From the NCBI GenBank assembly GCA_033297075.1, contig MU858095.1, forward strand, positions 124,001-188,000: 64,000 nt of DNA, read 5' to 3'. This document shows, piece by piece, positions 21,921 through 31,634 of this stretch (its first letter is position 1; every line of letters begins with the position of its first letter). Under the pieces are notes generated by a model. That model was given only the letters and a program-made list of their open reading frames with translations, had not been told where the DNA came from and searched no databases. The translations under genes were made by a program, and so were the position numbers. Origin of the DNA: Rhypophila decipiens (taxonomy: Eukaryota; Ascomycota; Sordariomycetes; Sordariales; Naviculisporaceae).

Positions 21921-22245
21921 CTGCTGTGGGTTTCCCTGCAGCAGTGGGCGTTCACCTGGGGTATTCTCATGTAAGATTCCTTTCCCCCCTAGGCAACCGT
22001 TTCTCATTGATGGCTGCTGATATTTTCCAGTCAATTCTTCATCCAGTTCGGTGTGGCGCAAGTTGGCGGCGGTCCGGATGACCCAAACCAGCCCACCTCG
22101 GCGTTCCGAATTCCCTGGGGTGTCCAAATGGTACCGGCATTTGTTCTTCTCGTTGGCCTATTCTTCTTCCTCTACAGCCCCCGTTGGCTAGCTTCGAAAG
22201 ACCGCTGGGACGAAGCTCTCAATCTCCTCCATCGCTTCCCGACAG
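21921..22245 (+). pseudogene. MFS sugar-transporter fragment with retained intron
   Basis: Reads 'SLQQWAFTWGI' to 21970; a 60-nt intron (GTAAGA at 21971 to CAG at 22030) follows, then 'FFIQFGVAQVGGG' and 'TAFRIPWGVQ'-like, 'YSPRWLASKDRWDEAL'. These are consecutive hallmarks of fungal sugar transporters around the middle of the first half. Only about 90 codons survive; both termini and most membrane segments are missing, so it cannot encode a transporter. The intact intron shows it came from genomic DNA, not from a processed transcript. Confidence 0.75.
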
Positions 22246-22633
22246 CAATCATCTCGACTTCCTTCTCCTGAAACCAGCCCATGACGGCCTCGACTCGAAG
22301 CAGCAGCAATTGACAATGGTAGAGATCCCCAATAGTCTCCAGCCCGCGCGAGCAGAGACAGGCCGAGCCCTTGCGCACCCGTCAGACCGCGTCAACCACC
22401 AAACACCTGCTCCATAGCACAATGGCCTATCTTGACCCTGCTACTGGTGAATTACCCCTCCGTCGCCGCAATATCACCAAGTTTGAAGTCGGAATGATCG
22501 ATCCCTGGCCGCACAAAGGCCTGGATATACTTCTTGCCCCGGTCGACAAAACCGCGTCAAGGCGCGTGCTATAACTAGCTACTACATGACTTGGACTACT
22601 TGGATTACTTGAACTGGTAGAGCCCCCATACAG

Positions 22634-22645
22634 AACCCTAACCCT
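22634..22645 (-). repeat. Interstitial telomere-like tract
   Basis: AACCCTAACCCT within copy A of the 22.6-23.0 kb repeat. Confidence 0.65.
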
Positions 22646-22935
22646 GTACCGACTTTTACTGATTTTTACCATCTTAAAATAGGAATAACTTCAAACTTTT
22701 ACTATTCTCAAGGGGTCAACTCGGGACTATTAGGTCGGATGGTAGCAAGTCTAGGGTCACAGCCTGATGCTGCTGGAGGAGAATGTCAAGCGATTAGGTG
22801 GCGGCACCAGGGATCCAAGCAAGGCAAATCAATGGAACATGATCCAATCTAGAGAGCGGAAAATAATCCCCAATTGAAACAGATTCAGCCATCCTACTGG
22901 ACTTGAAATACTTGAACCAATTGGAATTCCGTACA

Positions 22936-22949
22936 TAACCCTAACCCTA
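22936..22949 (-). repeat. Interstitial telomere-like tract
   Basis: TAACCCTAACCCTA within copy B of the 22.6-23.0 kb repeat. Confidence 0.65.
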
Positions 22950-23590
22950 GTTAATAAAACGCCCCTTGAAAACTAGGAATAGCTTCAGTTTCTCGTCATC
23001 TACGGACCCACGGGATATCAAGGGCAATGTATTCGGTGTGCTAGCAACTCTGCTCAAGGAATCTCGTCACTTGAATCCGTATCCAGACTCCCTAATACCG
23101 GGGCTGATGCAGTTGAGGGCTTCGCATCGGGAATAGTTCACAATGGTTCTAGGACTCGGCTGTTCCTCTACGAAATGAAATGGTTGACTAGAAGTGGGTT
23201 CAGCGTCATAATAAAACGCCCTGGGGAAGAGAAATGGGAGCACAGTTTTCAAGGACACAATATAGAGTCACCACGCGCAGTGCAGACTGAGCTGATGCCT
23301 CGCTGACGATATATTTTCTTTGAATTGCTCGGAATTAATCTTACAACACTGCCACGTCCCAATATATAGTAAAAAACCATCACCAAACGAAAGAGTCAAT
23401 ACTAAGATAATAAAGAGCACTGCATTCCTACTCGCACCCACCCCAGGCGCTGCTCTCACTCCCTTTGCCACCAGTGTGCATTGTCAGCCGGTTATGTGCG
23501 GGAGCAGCGAGCACTTCGAGCGTTTGCTCGTTGAATCCTTTTGAGAATAGTCTTGGCCTGTTTGTGTCCGTCGGCGGACTGGAGGCACTT

Positions 23591-23655
23591 TTGATCTTGT
23601 CGACGTCGGCCAGGTCAACGATGATTATCTGGAATTGACCATCCAGGCTGGGCGA
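23591..23655 (-). repeat. R2 65-bp direct repeat, copy a
   Basis: About 62 of 65 bases match 23787-23851. On the minus strand both read 'DxQFQIIIVDLADVDKIK', so an exon fragment has been duplicated in direct orientation 196 bp apart. Confidence 0.65.
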
Positions 23656-23786
23656 CTCGACAATTTAGAAGAATTCTGAGAGGGATCGTCGGTGAATGTC
23701 GGCTTTTGGACGCTGAATGCTGTGTCAGTCCGAGGCTTCCAAACATTGTCAAGAGTGGACAACATACCATTCCGGTGGCATCTCTC

Positions 23787-23851
23787 TTGATCTTGTCCAC
23801 GTCGGCCAGGTCAACGATGATTATCTGGAACTGACTATCCAGGCTGGGCGA
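23787..23851 (-). repeat. R2 65-bp direct repeat, copy b
   Basis: Second R2 copy. Its minus-strand frame continues upstream as 'APAYDAPASCSPSLDSQFQ'. The protein is not recognised. Confidence 0.65.
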
Positions 23852-24189
23852 GCACGAAGCAGGAGCATCATACGCAGGTGCGATGATGGAGGTAACACCC
23901 TGGGAGCCTCGATGGCGTCTCCATCTGTCTTGACCTCCACTCCGCCAACCCATTATGAGCAATTATACGTGGACCATGGCATTTTCATACGTGCACCATC
24001 CCAGCCACATCGGTACTTGGCTGGCAACTGACCTCGCCCGATTCATTTCCTTGATGGCATTTCCAGCGCTGGGTGTTATACAAAGGGAGCACGATCCTGT
24101 AGATGTTCAAAGCTGTTGGGCTTCCCCGGAGAATGGAGGAGGCAGAAGTTGCAACCAACTTCGGCTCATCCAATTGTGGCGTGGTGGAT

Positions 24190-24250
24190 GGTGGACGCCA
24201 CTGTGGTGTGTGGAATCAGGGGACAGGGCTGGAATTTGATCGTGGGGTAT
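24190..24250 (+). repeat. 60-bp inverted repeat, right copy
   Basis: Reverse-complement partner of 21021-21082, 3.1 kb away. No target-site duplication is visible outside the pair. Confidence 0.65.
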
Positions 24251-24405
24251 GACATCCAGCGACGAGGCTGCGTCGAAATGGACGCAAGCGTCTACCTCCC
24301 TCTGACCCCTTGGCCCTCTCCATCGTGGCGGTGACCACTGTCGGCCGGAACTCGCACGGTTTTCAGGCCGGCATGAGTCGAACCCACTCCTACCCAGCCC
24401 ACGCC

Positions 24406-24474
24406 CGTAGTCGTCATGAGTGTCGTCCACATAACCGCCCATGCACGTAGTCGTCATGAGTGTTGTCCGCATAA
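24406..24474 (+). repeat. 29-bp tandem-like duplication, period 40
   Basis: Copies at 24406-24434 and 24446-24474 begin CGTAGTCGTCATGAGTGT and differ at two positions (27 of 29 match). Confidence 0.6.
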
Positions 24475-24658
24475 GCGTCGTAGGTTTCGTAAGAGGGGGT
24501 GCCGAAAGGCCCAAAAGTTAATCTGTGATGACACCGGTGTCAGTAAAGAATCTGTAAAATGGCCACTGTGGAGAAACAGGGAGACGTGATACTTACAATG
24601 CTGGATAAAGATGGTAATAAATGCATACATATATTACCCGATCCTCTCCCTTTTAGGT

Positions 24659-24690
24659 CTACCAGATCCATCGCCTCGTCAGAATCAACC
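24659..24690 (-). repeat. R1 repeat, copy c
   Basis: Third R1 copy, 2.8 kb from copy b and in the same orientation. The minus-strand frame is 'TKVDSDEAMDLVDLKGRGSG'. Confidence 0.6.
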
Positions 24691-25694
24691 TTGGTTCTTT
24701 GCCCTTGCGATGGCCTGGCCGGAAGGTTGGACGACGCGGCTCCGAAGGTGGCTTGGGAGCCTCCAGATTCGTGATGGGAGGTGTTTATCATGTTCCAGTC
24801 GCTGGTGTCAGGGAACATGAAGGAAGTGGTATCTGAGGCTGATACATCGGGCACCGCGAGAAGGATGAAGTTGTTTTCCGTAGTTGCGAGCTTGGTACAG
24901 GTCCCATTGGAGGTCGGAAGGTCGAAATAGCCGCCCCGAGGCAGGGTCAGCGGAGATACGACCGACGCTGGAGAGTCGTCTGGTCGAAAGACAGGTTAGT
25001 TTTACCCTACTGATGAACTCATCGCAATGGTAATTGAGCTTTGTCCGGGAGGAAAAGCTCATTGAGATGGTGTTTGTGGGAAAATGGGACGCTGGAAAAA
25101 AATCAAGTTTGGTGAGATTAAAATGCAAACAGCAAGTGGGGCAGTTGGTTGAGACATAATACCTTGCCAGGTGTCGCCTTCGACTAGTCAGTGGAAGTAG
25201 CAGCCCTCAATATCGGAGCCTGTACATGGTCAGCAAGAGCGACCTTACTGTGAGCAGGGCTTCCTTCGAAAACCTGTCATTTGCATCCGTGTTGGGAGCA
25301 AGGGGCACTACGTGCAAGTTGAGCCAGAGCCCTTTCTCGCTGGCCCAAGGTACCTGACCACACCCTCGAGGTGGAGGAAGGTGAGACGTGCTGGGCTGTC
25401 GATGGAGCTAGGAACGGAATCATTACAGGATCGGGAAGGACGCCGGTCGGGAAGGTAAAGCAGAGACAATGAATCTGCCGGTGTGGAACAGATGACGGCG
25501 GAGAAACAGGCAAGGACCAGATAACTAGCGGGGCCCCAGGGGGCAGGGGTGATTCGATCCCGTCAGGGCCAGTTGCAGCTACACCACGAAATAATCGTAC
25601 CTGCCCAGTTAGATAGCAGGTAGCTCACATATGCTCAGGCCGGTCGAAGAATAGTGGAGCCGGGACAGTCGAGGGCTAGTCGCTAACCTGCCCT

Positions 25695-26275
25695 TTGAAA
25701 ATTTTCGTGCCCGGAATTTCCTCTTCTCTTCTTTTCCCTTCACCTTTCAAACCAAAGGCGGCTCACATCGCCATCACCATCAGCTTCACAAGCTCTAACC
25801 CTTCTCTCTCCCCTTTCCATAAGTCAGCCCTTCAGCTCACAGACGGTGCTGGCGTTGCTGGCACAAGATTCCTCGGCGCCGAACAATCAAACCAACTGCA
25901 AGTCTTGACAGAAACCAATCAACAACTACCTGGCCTCCGTGCCCAAAAAGATGCCGAACCAAAAGAACAACGGCCGCCGCCGGGGCCGCAGAAGACCGGC
26001 GGAAAACACTCGTCCGACAAAGGACCAGGGTACGTATTACTGCTGAAGGAACCAGCAGTTGCCTTCTTATTTCACGACAACTATCAGCGTGCTTAGGAGC
26101 TAACCAGTCTGCTTGCCATCTATCAGCCCCGGCTCAGCTCTCGACGCCATCAACAGGAAGGCGATTCACGTCTTTGCCGACGAAACGGAGAAGCTACGTA
26201 CGCAGGGCAGCCAACTGGTACCCGTCGCCGTCATCGCCGTCGTCCTTCAGCTACTCTTCCCGGACCTCTACTAGT
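25695..26275 (+). CDS. Possible two-exon small gene or relic
   Basis: A pyrimidine-rich stretch like a fungal 5' leader (about 25718-25830) precedes a frame ending at GTACGT (26031). Splicing to an acceptor before 26127 continues as 'ALDAINRKAIHVFADETEKL' and a hydrophobic 'VAVIAVVLQLLFPDLY', with a stop at 26273-26275. That C-terminal half looks like real protein (amphipathic helix plus hydrophobic anchor). The N-terminal half is uncertain: another frame, from the ATG near 25952, gives a basic 'MPNQKNNGRRRGRRR' start. I do not recognise the family. Confidence 0.25.
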
Positions 26276-27296
26276 CACAGTCATGCGGTGCCAGTGATGG
26301 TCTACCAGTGCATCAGAGGGGTCTGGGAAGAGTGGCTTGCGGTGCCGAGGGTGGTCTACCAGTGCAGGGGGTGTGGTGTCGGTGGTTGTTTTTCTTGGTA
26401 AGCTTGATACTGACCGTGGTGTGCAAAAAAGCAAGGCTGACACCACTTATGACTTAGGGACTGTCGCCACCTCGCTCGTGGGATACCCCGAGTCCATGAC
26501 CGATCCCAGCCTCGGGGCAGCCACGTCAATTGCCACAGCAGTTGTCGTCGCGCTCGCTCGAGAAGTCTTAGCAGGGACTCGGGCCGCCGCTCTTGTTACT
26601 CCAGTCTTCCCCCGGCCTGGGAGGTGTACACCACAAGATTCTCCATGTCGACCGTTCTTTCGACCTCGGAGAGCAGCCTTGAACGCCTGTGGGGCATTCA
26701 CGGACCAGATATCTCTTCTGCTCACCTTCTCGACGGATTTGGCCATCATCCTGGACATATACCCTGCATTCAGATGAGGCAGCAAGACCCAGGCCTTAAC
26801 ACTGCAAGCTAGTGATCGAGCCTCGTGTACTCCCGAGTCTACACAAGTCAACACCCCCGCTCGTGCAAAGACTGAAGTTGACACCCAGCCGCCACTTCAA
26901 CAATGATTTCCTCGGAAGTTGGCAATTTCCTCCGTTTTCAGTGGTTCATCACTGATCAGATCCCGTCGCCTCGAGCATTGAATCCGTTCAACCACACCAT
27001 CAACCCGTCTGAACTCACAACCGCCGCCAATTCCGTCACATAATAGGGGTCAACCAGTCAATCGGTCCATCGTATCTGTTAAATCACCCAGTAGACATAG
27101 TCCTTGATCTCGGAGCCGGCGACAGCAACGGGGACCTTGCCAGCAGGGCTCAGTCTGCAAAGTCAGCCGCGCCGAAAGATTTCTACCATCAGTCAACTCG
27201 GGGATATACTCTTGTCCCGCATTACATGTGCGGTCATTTCAGACACCAATCACCGAGTGGTCTTCAGACCCTTCACTACATGACACAGCCCGCCAA

Positions 27297-27342
27297 GAAA
27301 AGCAAGATCATCTCAGAAAGAAAAGCAAGATCATCTCAGAAG
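27297..27342 (+). repeat. 23-bp tandem duplication
   Basis: Two adjacent copies beginning GAAAAGCAAGATCATCTC, with 22 of 23 bases identical. Confidence 0.7.
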
Positions 27343-27696
27343 GCCGGCGGGGACGGCGATGTTGAATTTGATAAAACAACGTCTAAGAGCATCACAGACC
27401 TGTTGTTGCCTCAAACTTCCATCGGCTTACTAGCTTTAAAGTTGTGCATTTTGACGCTTCAATTGCGCAGCCATGATGATTTCTCGAAGACTTCCATCGA
27501 CTTGAGCCATAGTCCCACCAGAAACCTGCGAGCTGCCAAAGCAACGCAGGCCTCCGAGGAACTTGATCGGCAGACTCTTGAAGCCGCTTCCAAGATGCAG
27601 GAATAGGTGGCGACGGCGGACCACTGCCGCCTCTGTTATCATCGTTTGTTACGATGAGAAAGGCCACCCGGGAGCATGCTCCGCGCACCTCGTCTA

Positions 27697-27735
27697 CGCC
27701 GACAGCAAACTCCGCCGACAGCAAACTCCGCCGAC
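27697..27735 (+). repeat. 16-bp tandem repeat, 2.4 copies
   Basis: CGCCGACAGCAAACTC repeated twice plus CGCCGAC. Confidence 0.7.
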
Positions 27736-28221
27736 GGAATATTGTACCATCATTTCTGTAATAATACTCTTATCATGTATTATTATCCTCGACAAAACCC
27801 GATGGTGTTTGCCTCGTCCGTCGTCCCCATCTACCAGTTCGGGATCACGCCCAGGGACACGCGATGCCTCCAGCCGAATACCACGGTTTCGTCCGTCAGA
27901 GTCGAGGGATGAGGGTGAGGCTTCGCCAGATCCTGATTCCCTCGACTCAGACGAAGAATATGCTTCGGCCCCGAAGGCGGCTCGGAAGCAGGGCCCCCTC
28001 TCATTCCCAGAGCTACCGGTGCACATCCTGCTTATCGCGGCCAAGGCCTGCACACGAGTCCGGGCGATGCCCAGACCGGCTATCCTGTTGTTATAGGCAG
28101 TGATGATTGGGACGACGAGGCCATCACCAACTCAGCCAACCGTCACGGACCATCGCCTGGCGTCCCTGGCGGCCGCCAAAGGGCTGCAGGGCACGAACCA
28201 GTAAGCTGACATACATGAACG

Positions 28222-28377
28222 ATGACGATGGCGGCGGAGGAGACGATAAAGAACTTAGCCCTAAAGGCCAAAGAGGCGGAAGAATCTGCACAAAATGCGC
28301 ACCAGGCCTTGAATAAGGCCGTAGAGGTCAGCGAGAAGCTGATCGAAAAGATGAAGCAGTTTGCGGGGAAATGTTGA
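28222..28377 (+). CDS. 51-aa helical ORF, possible terminal exon
   Basis: ATG at 28222 (or 28228) to TGA at 28375-28377. The peptide is Ala/Glu/Lys-rich with heptad-like spacing ('IKNLALKAKEAEESAQ...KLIEKMKQF'), a likely coiled coil. A good donor-like GTAAGC lies at 28201, just after an acidic frame ('GSDDWDDEAITNSANRHG'), so it may instead be the last exon of a broken gene starting near 27.8 kb. Not recognised. Confidence 0.25.
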   Translation: MTMAAEETIKNLALKAKEAEESAQNAHQALNKAVEVSEKLIEKMKQFAGKC

Positions 28378-28993
28378 CCTCAATGGTCGCATTTCAGCAG
28401 AGGGATTTTGGACCGGAGAAAGAGGGATTTGCGACTTAGCATTGACAGTTGAGGTGGAAATGAGCGTCATTTTGGGTCTTAGGACAGTAATATGGAAGTT
28501 GGTGAAGTAGGGCAGGGGGCTACGTCAGATTTCTTTTCGTTGTTTTAGTGGGTTCCACCCTGTGGCACCCTACTCTAGTCAGGAGGAGCGAGGACCTTAG
28601 AGGTCTTTCACTCCCCAACACACTCTTTTTGTTGGAGAAATTGATCAAGTTGCCACCAAGCTCCTGCTTTGACCTTGCAACGACTATTACGGCCAGGTTC
28701 AAGGGCCTGGCCAGCCACCGTGACCATGCCGATTTCTTCTTTTTTGTTGGTGTGGTTGTTTATGTCCTCGCAGTGCGCCCTGCTCGTCTTTGATGGAATG
28801 AAGAGAAGACGAACAAACACCCCCATATCACTTCAAGACAGAAAGATAGTACAAAAGACGGAGGAGTCATCTTGAAGCCTTTGACGTTCCTTTATTCTTT
28901 TCCTCGGCCCCTTCTCAGAGTTGACGTAGTGGCCAAGCGCCGCCAAGGCGAATCTGAGAATAAGACTGCCACATCTCTCTTCCTTTTGTTTCA

Positions 28994-30788
28994 TCAAAAC
29001 TCAAACTCCTCTTCCTCAACAAAGAACAGTCCGTCCCTCGAGCTTGTCCTCGCAGCTGCGTGGCGCCCAGCACGCGTCAATGCGCGCGGTCCGCAGAGGT
29101 TGACGGCAGCGTCAAGACCCGGTCTTGTCTCCTTGATGGACTTAAACCACTCTGTGAGATTTGGCCGCCGCCCTTTGTGGACGGGTCCTGGACCTTGGTA
29201 CTTGTAGATCCCTCCCGGCCCACCCTCTAGTTCATTCTCCTCTTGCAGTCCACCGCCGGTGATATAAATATCAATGTCGATCGTGAGGAGCAACAGTCCT
29301 TTTGATTGAGATGCGAGGCTGGTCAACTCGTCCTCGAACCACGCCAGATGTCGTGCGTCTTTGATGGTCCAGAGGAGATGGATGTGTTGGTGGTACTTAC
29401 TGCTACTACTTTTCTCTGCCTCGGCATGGACGTTGACAATGTGCGACGCGATGCTCATGGCCGGGGTGATTCCGATGCCGCCGGCTACAAGCACCACGAC
29501 TGGAAACTGGGAATAGCAAAGGCGCCCGACACCATAAGGGCCGTCCAGGCGAATCTTCAGTGATGCTGCCGACGCCGCCAGCTCAGTCTGGGTCGTATGT
29601 GAGTTGGTTTTGTCGTTGGTGGCCATTGTCGAATGATTGGTGGAGCTGGTGGTGCATCCCTCGTTGACACGATCTGCTCCTGCGGCTGTTGCTTCCACTG
29701 CCAGATTCATCACCTTCTTGGTATACCCTCCGAGACTCCGAATCGCGATTGTTCCCGTCTTCTGCTTGCCAGGCGCCGATGCAATTGTAAAGGGATGCCA
29801 GTTCAGCGCAGAGATGCCTGGGATCTGCAACCAAGCGATCTGTCCCGGCGAAGTCGTTTTCATGCCCTCGAATTTGAGCTTCGTGACTTGTCCGGCCGAG
29901 TAGTGCGTCACTGACGTCAACTTGATGGCTCGAAAGTTGTAGGCAAATCGCACAAGACGGTCTACAGCCCAGAGAATAAGACCGGGGAGAATAAACTCGC
30001 TCGTGTAAGCGGCGTGGTAGAATGCCGCTGCGACAAAGACGAGGAAGAGGAAGTGAGTGTAGTAAAAGAGCTCAAAGGTGCGACGGCGAAGGATGCGGAT
30101 AGATGTGAGGAACATGACGGCCAGAACAGCCCAGCCAAGGATACCGACGCGTATTCGGGCGTTCTCGAGGACGGTATCAAATTGCTCGGTCCGGATGTAG
30201 TGCTGAGCTGTCAGGGAGAAGTGCAGCGTTGCGTGGACGAGCGTGGCAGTGCCGGCCCAGCGATGGTACATGAGGAGGACCGGGGAGGGGATACGGGCGA
30301 CGATGGAAAGCAAGTTGGTGCGTGTGGGCAGCAGGAGGGTGAGGCCGGCATTGGCAATCGTCAGCCAGCCGTAGAGCTGGTAATCCGTCGTGTAGCGGAT
30401 ACGGTTCCATCCCCAGAGAACGTTAAGACCGGTGAAGATAAGGCAGCGGATGAGGGATGCGACGGTGTGGTCGGTGATAAAGGGGATTGGGGATGGTAGC
30501 GTGAGGAGTTTGTGTATCCAGACTGATATTGTCCAGTGGTTTCTGGGATGAGGTTCGTATGTGGAATTGCCTGCTGTTGGTGATAATGGTCAGCGGAAGC
30601 TCTTCAAGTTTGCTCAAGTACGAGGGCATCTCACCATGTTTTCGTCGAGACAAGAGGTGTGCCAGCGCTGGTAACAGTCGGATCATGCTCTCGACCAAAA
30701 GCATTCCAATCACACAGAGGAAGTAGGCCCTCGCCGCTGTGTGTTGGTCGTTCACGACTGGAACAAATTTGAAGTGAAGGGGCTGCAT
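28994..30788 (-). CDS. Ferric reductase-like transmembrane flavocytochrome
   Basis: Exon 1 is 30788-30635 and exon 2 is 30573-28994 (61-nt intron, GTGAGA...CAG), giving 577 residues. The splice joins 'RRKH' to 'AGNSTYEPHPRNHW'. The ferric-reductase transmembrane domain has two heme-binding His pairs, H155/H169 and H225/H238 (spacing 14 and 13). FAD binding is marked by 'HPFTIAS' near 311-317 and NADPH binding by 'GGIGITPAM' near 416-424, with 'NLCGPRALTRA' close to the end. It moves electrons from cytosolic NADPH through FAD and two hemes across the membrane to Fe3+ or Cu2+, or to O2 in NOX relatives. The N-terminal membrane part is shorter than in yeast Fre1-type proteins. It is divergent from the DM13 gene. 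Confidence 0.9.
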
Positions 30789-31634
30789 GGTTGGCAACAA
30801 TGATATGGTTGTCTTTACGGTGAAGGAAAAGTGAATGGTGTTGGGTCTGTGTTATCACTCTCTCAATTTACCAGGTACTCATGCTTTGACGTAGCTTTTT
30901 ATACGCTGATGACTTCAAACCAGGCTCGTCGGTGTCTGGTTTTGTTCGAAATATCCACCGAAGTGTGAAGCGCCACAACAAATCTTGGTCCTTCTGGACT
31001 TGTTTATATCAAATCATGAAAAAAATCATCAAATACCCGGTATAGAGGGATCCATGATCATCTCATCATTTTGATCAGCCTTATAAGGAACGGCCTGACT
31101 TACCACCTCTTGGCAGGCTATTCCCAATTAGGAAATTCTGGTGATTATAGATCAGCGGCACATCTGTGAAACCATCTTGAACGGTGTGGTATTTTGGATC
31201 CGAGACTGGTTTCGAACCAATCAGCGTGTCTGTTGAGAAAAACAGGCAGGGAAAGATTTACCACTAGGCCGAATACGGACATGACCTTGAAGCTGCGCCC
31301 CGTTGTCCCTCTCAACGATGCGAGCCCGCCCATGGCCGTTGGATATCTGTATCACAGTATCATCGTTTTGATCACTCATCATACAGCTAGGCGTTCATTG
31401 TAACCATGGGACCGCGCGCTTGTTGTAGGAATGCATTGCTCTTCTCCCCGGCGTGCGCTTCCTCCTTTGACTCTCATCTACATAAGCCCCGTCACCTCGC
31501 TGGTTACCAGAAGACCTTTTTCTTTCCTCTCTACTCAACAGCTCCAATTCATCATCACATTCTCAAATCTCTTCAAGTCACTTGATCGACCAGCCACCAA
31601 CCTTACCTACCCCCCCCCCCCCCCTTTTATCACA
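30789..31634. other. Bidirectional promoter of ferric reductase and DM13 genes
   Basis: 846 bp between divergent starts. A TTTTTATACG stretch near 30896 could be a TATA element for the reductase. The right end is a pyrimidine-rich leader with a C15 run. Confidence 0.5.
31610..31624 (+). repeat. C15 homopolymer in the 5' leader of the DM13 gene
   Basis: Fifteen consecutive C, ending 10 nt before the ATG at 31635. Confidence 0.85.

Larger units (their letters stand above)
22591..22995 (+). repeat. Two diverged copies around telomere-like tracts
   Basis: Copy A is about 22591-22700 and copy B about 22894-22995. Both run 'ACTTGAAC...', an (ACCCTA)2 tract, and 'AGGAATARCTTCA' in the same order. 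Copy B is also echoed near 23210 by 'AATAAAACGCCC'. No coding content is evident. Confidence 0.5.
20275..28993. other. 8.7-kb gene-poor mosaic of repeats and gene fragments
   Basis: No intact conserved gene is recognisable. The stretch contains short repeat families (listed separately), a 60-bp inverted repeat, an SmB-like tail, a sugar-transporter piece with its intron, small tandem duplications and short protein-like frames that break off. The fragments derive from DNA, because introns are kept. I saw no transposase, integrase or reverse transcriptase. Confidence 0.6.

Noticed and set aside
21021..24250. Autonomous DNA transposon between the inverted repeats
   Set aside because: No transposase-like frame and no target-site duplication seen; only the non-autonomous or inverted-duplication options remain.
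24107..24514. 135-codon minus-strand frame covering the right inverted-repeat copy
   Set aside because: It runs through the 29-bp duplication and the repeat in a frame that does not match the 'VCGIR' frame shared by both copies.
25500..25580. tRNA-like T-loop sequence near 25551
   Set aside because: The neighbouring bases do not form the T-stem, and no anticodon arm or D-arm could be placed.
26337..26884. Opposing frames of about 146 codons in the mosaic
   Set aside because: Mirror frames of G+C-rich sequence with no recognisable motif on either strand.
20275..28993. LTR retrotransposon or LINE relic
   Set aside because: No reverse transcriptase, integrase, RNase H or gag-knuckle motif, and no long direct terminal repeats.
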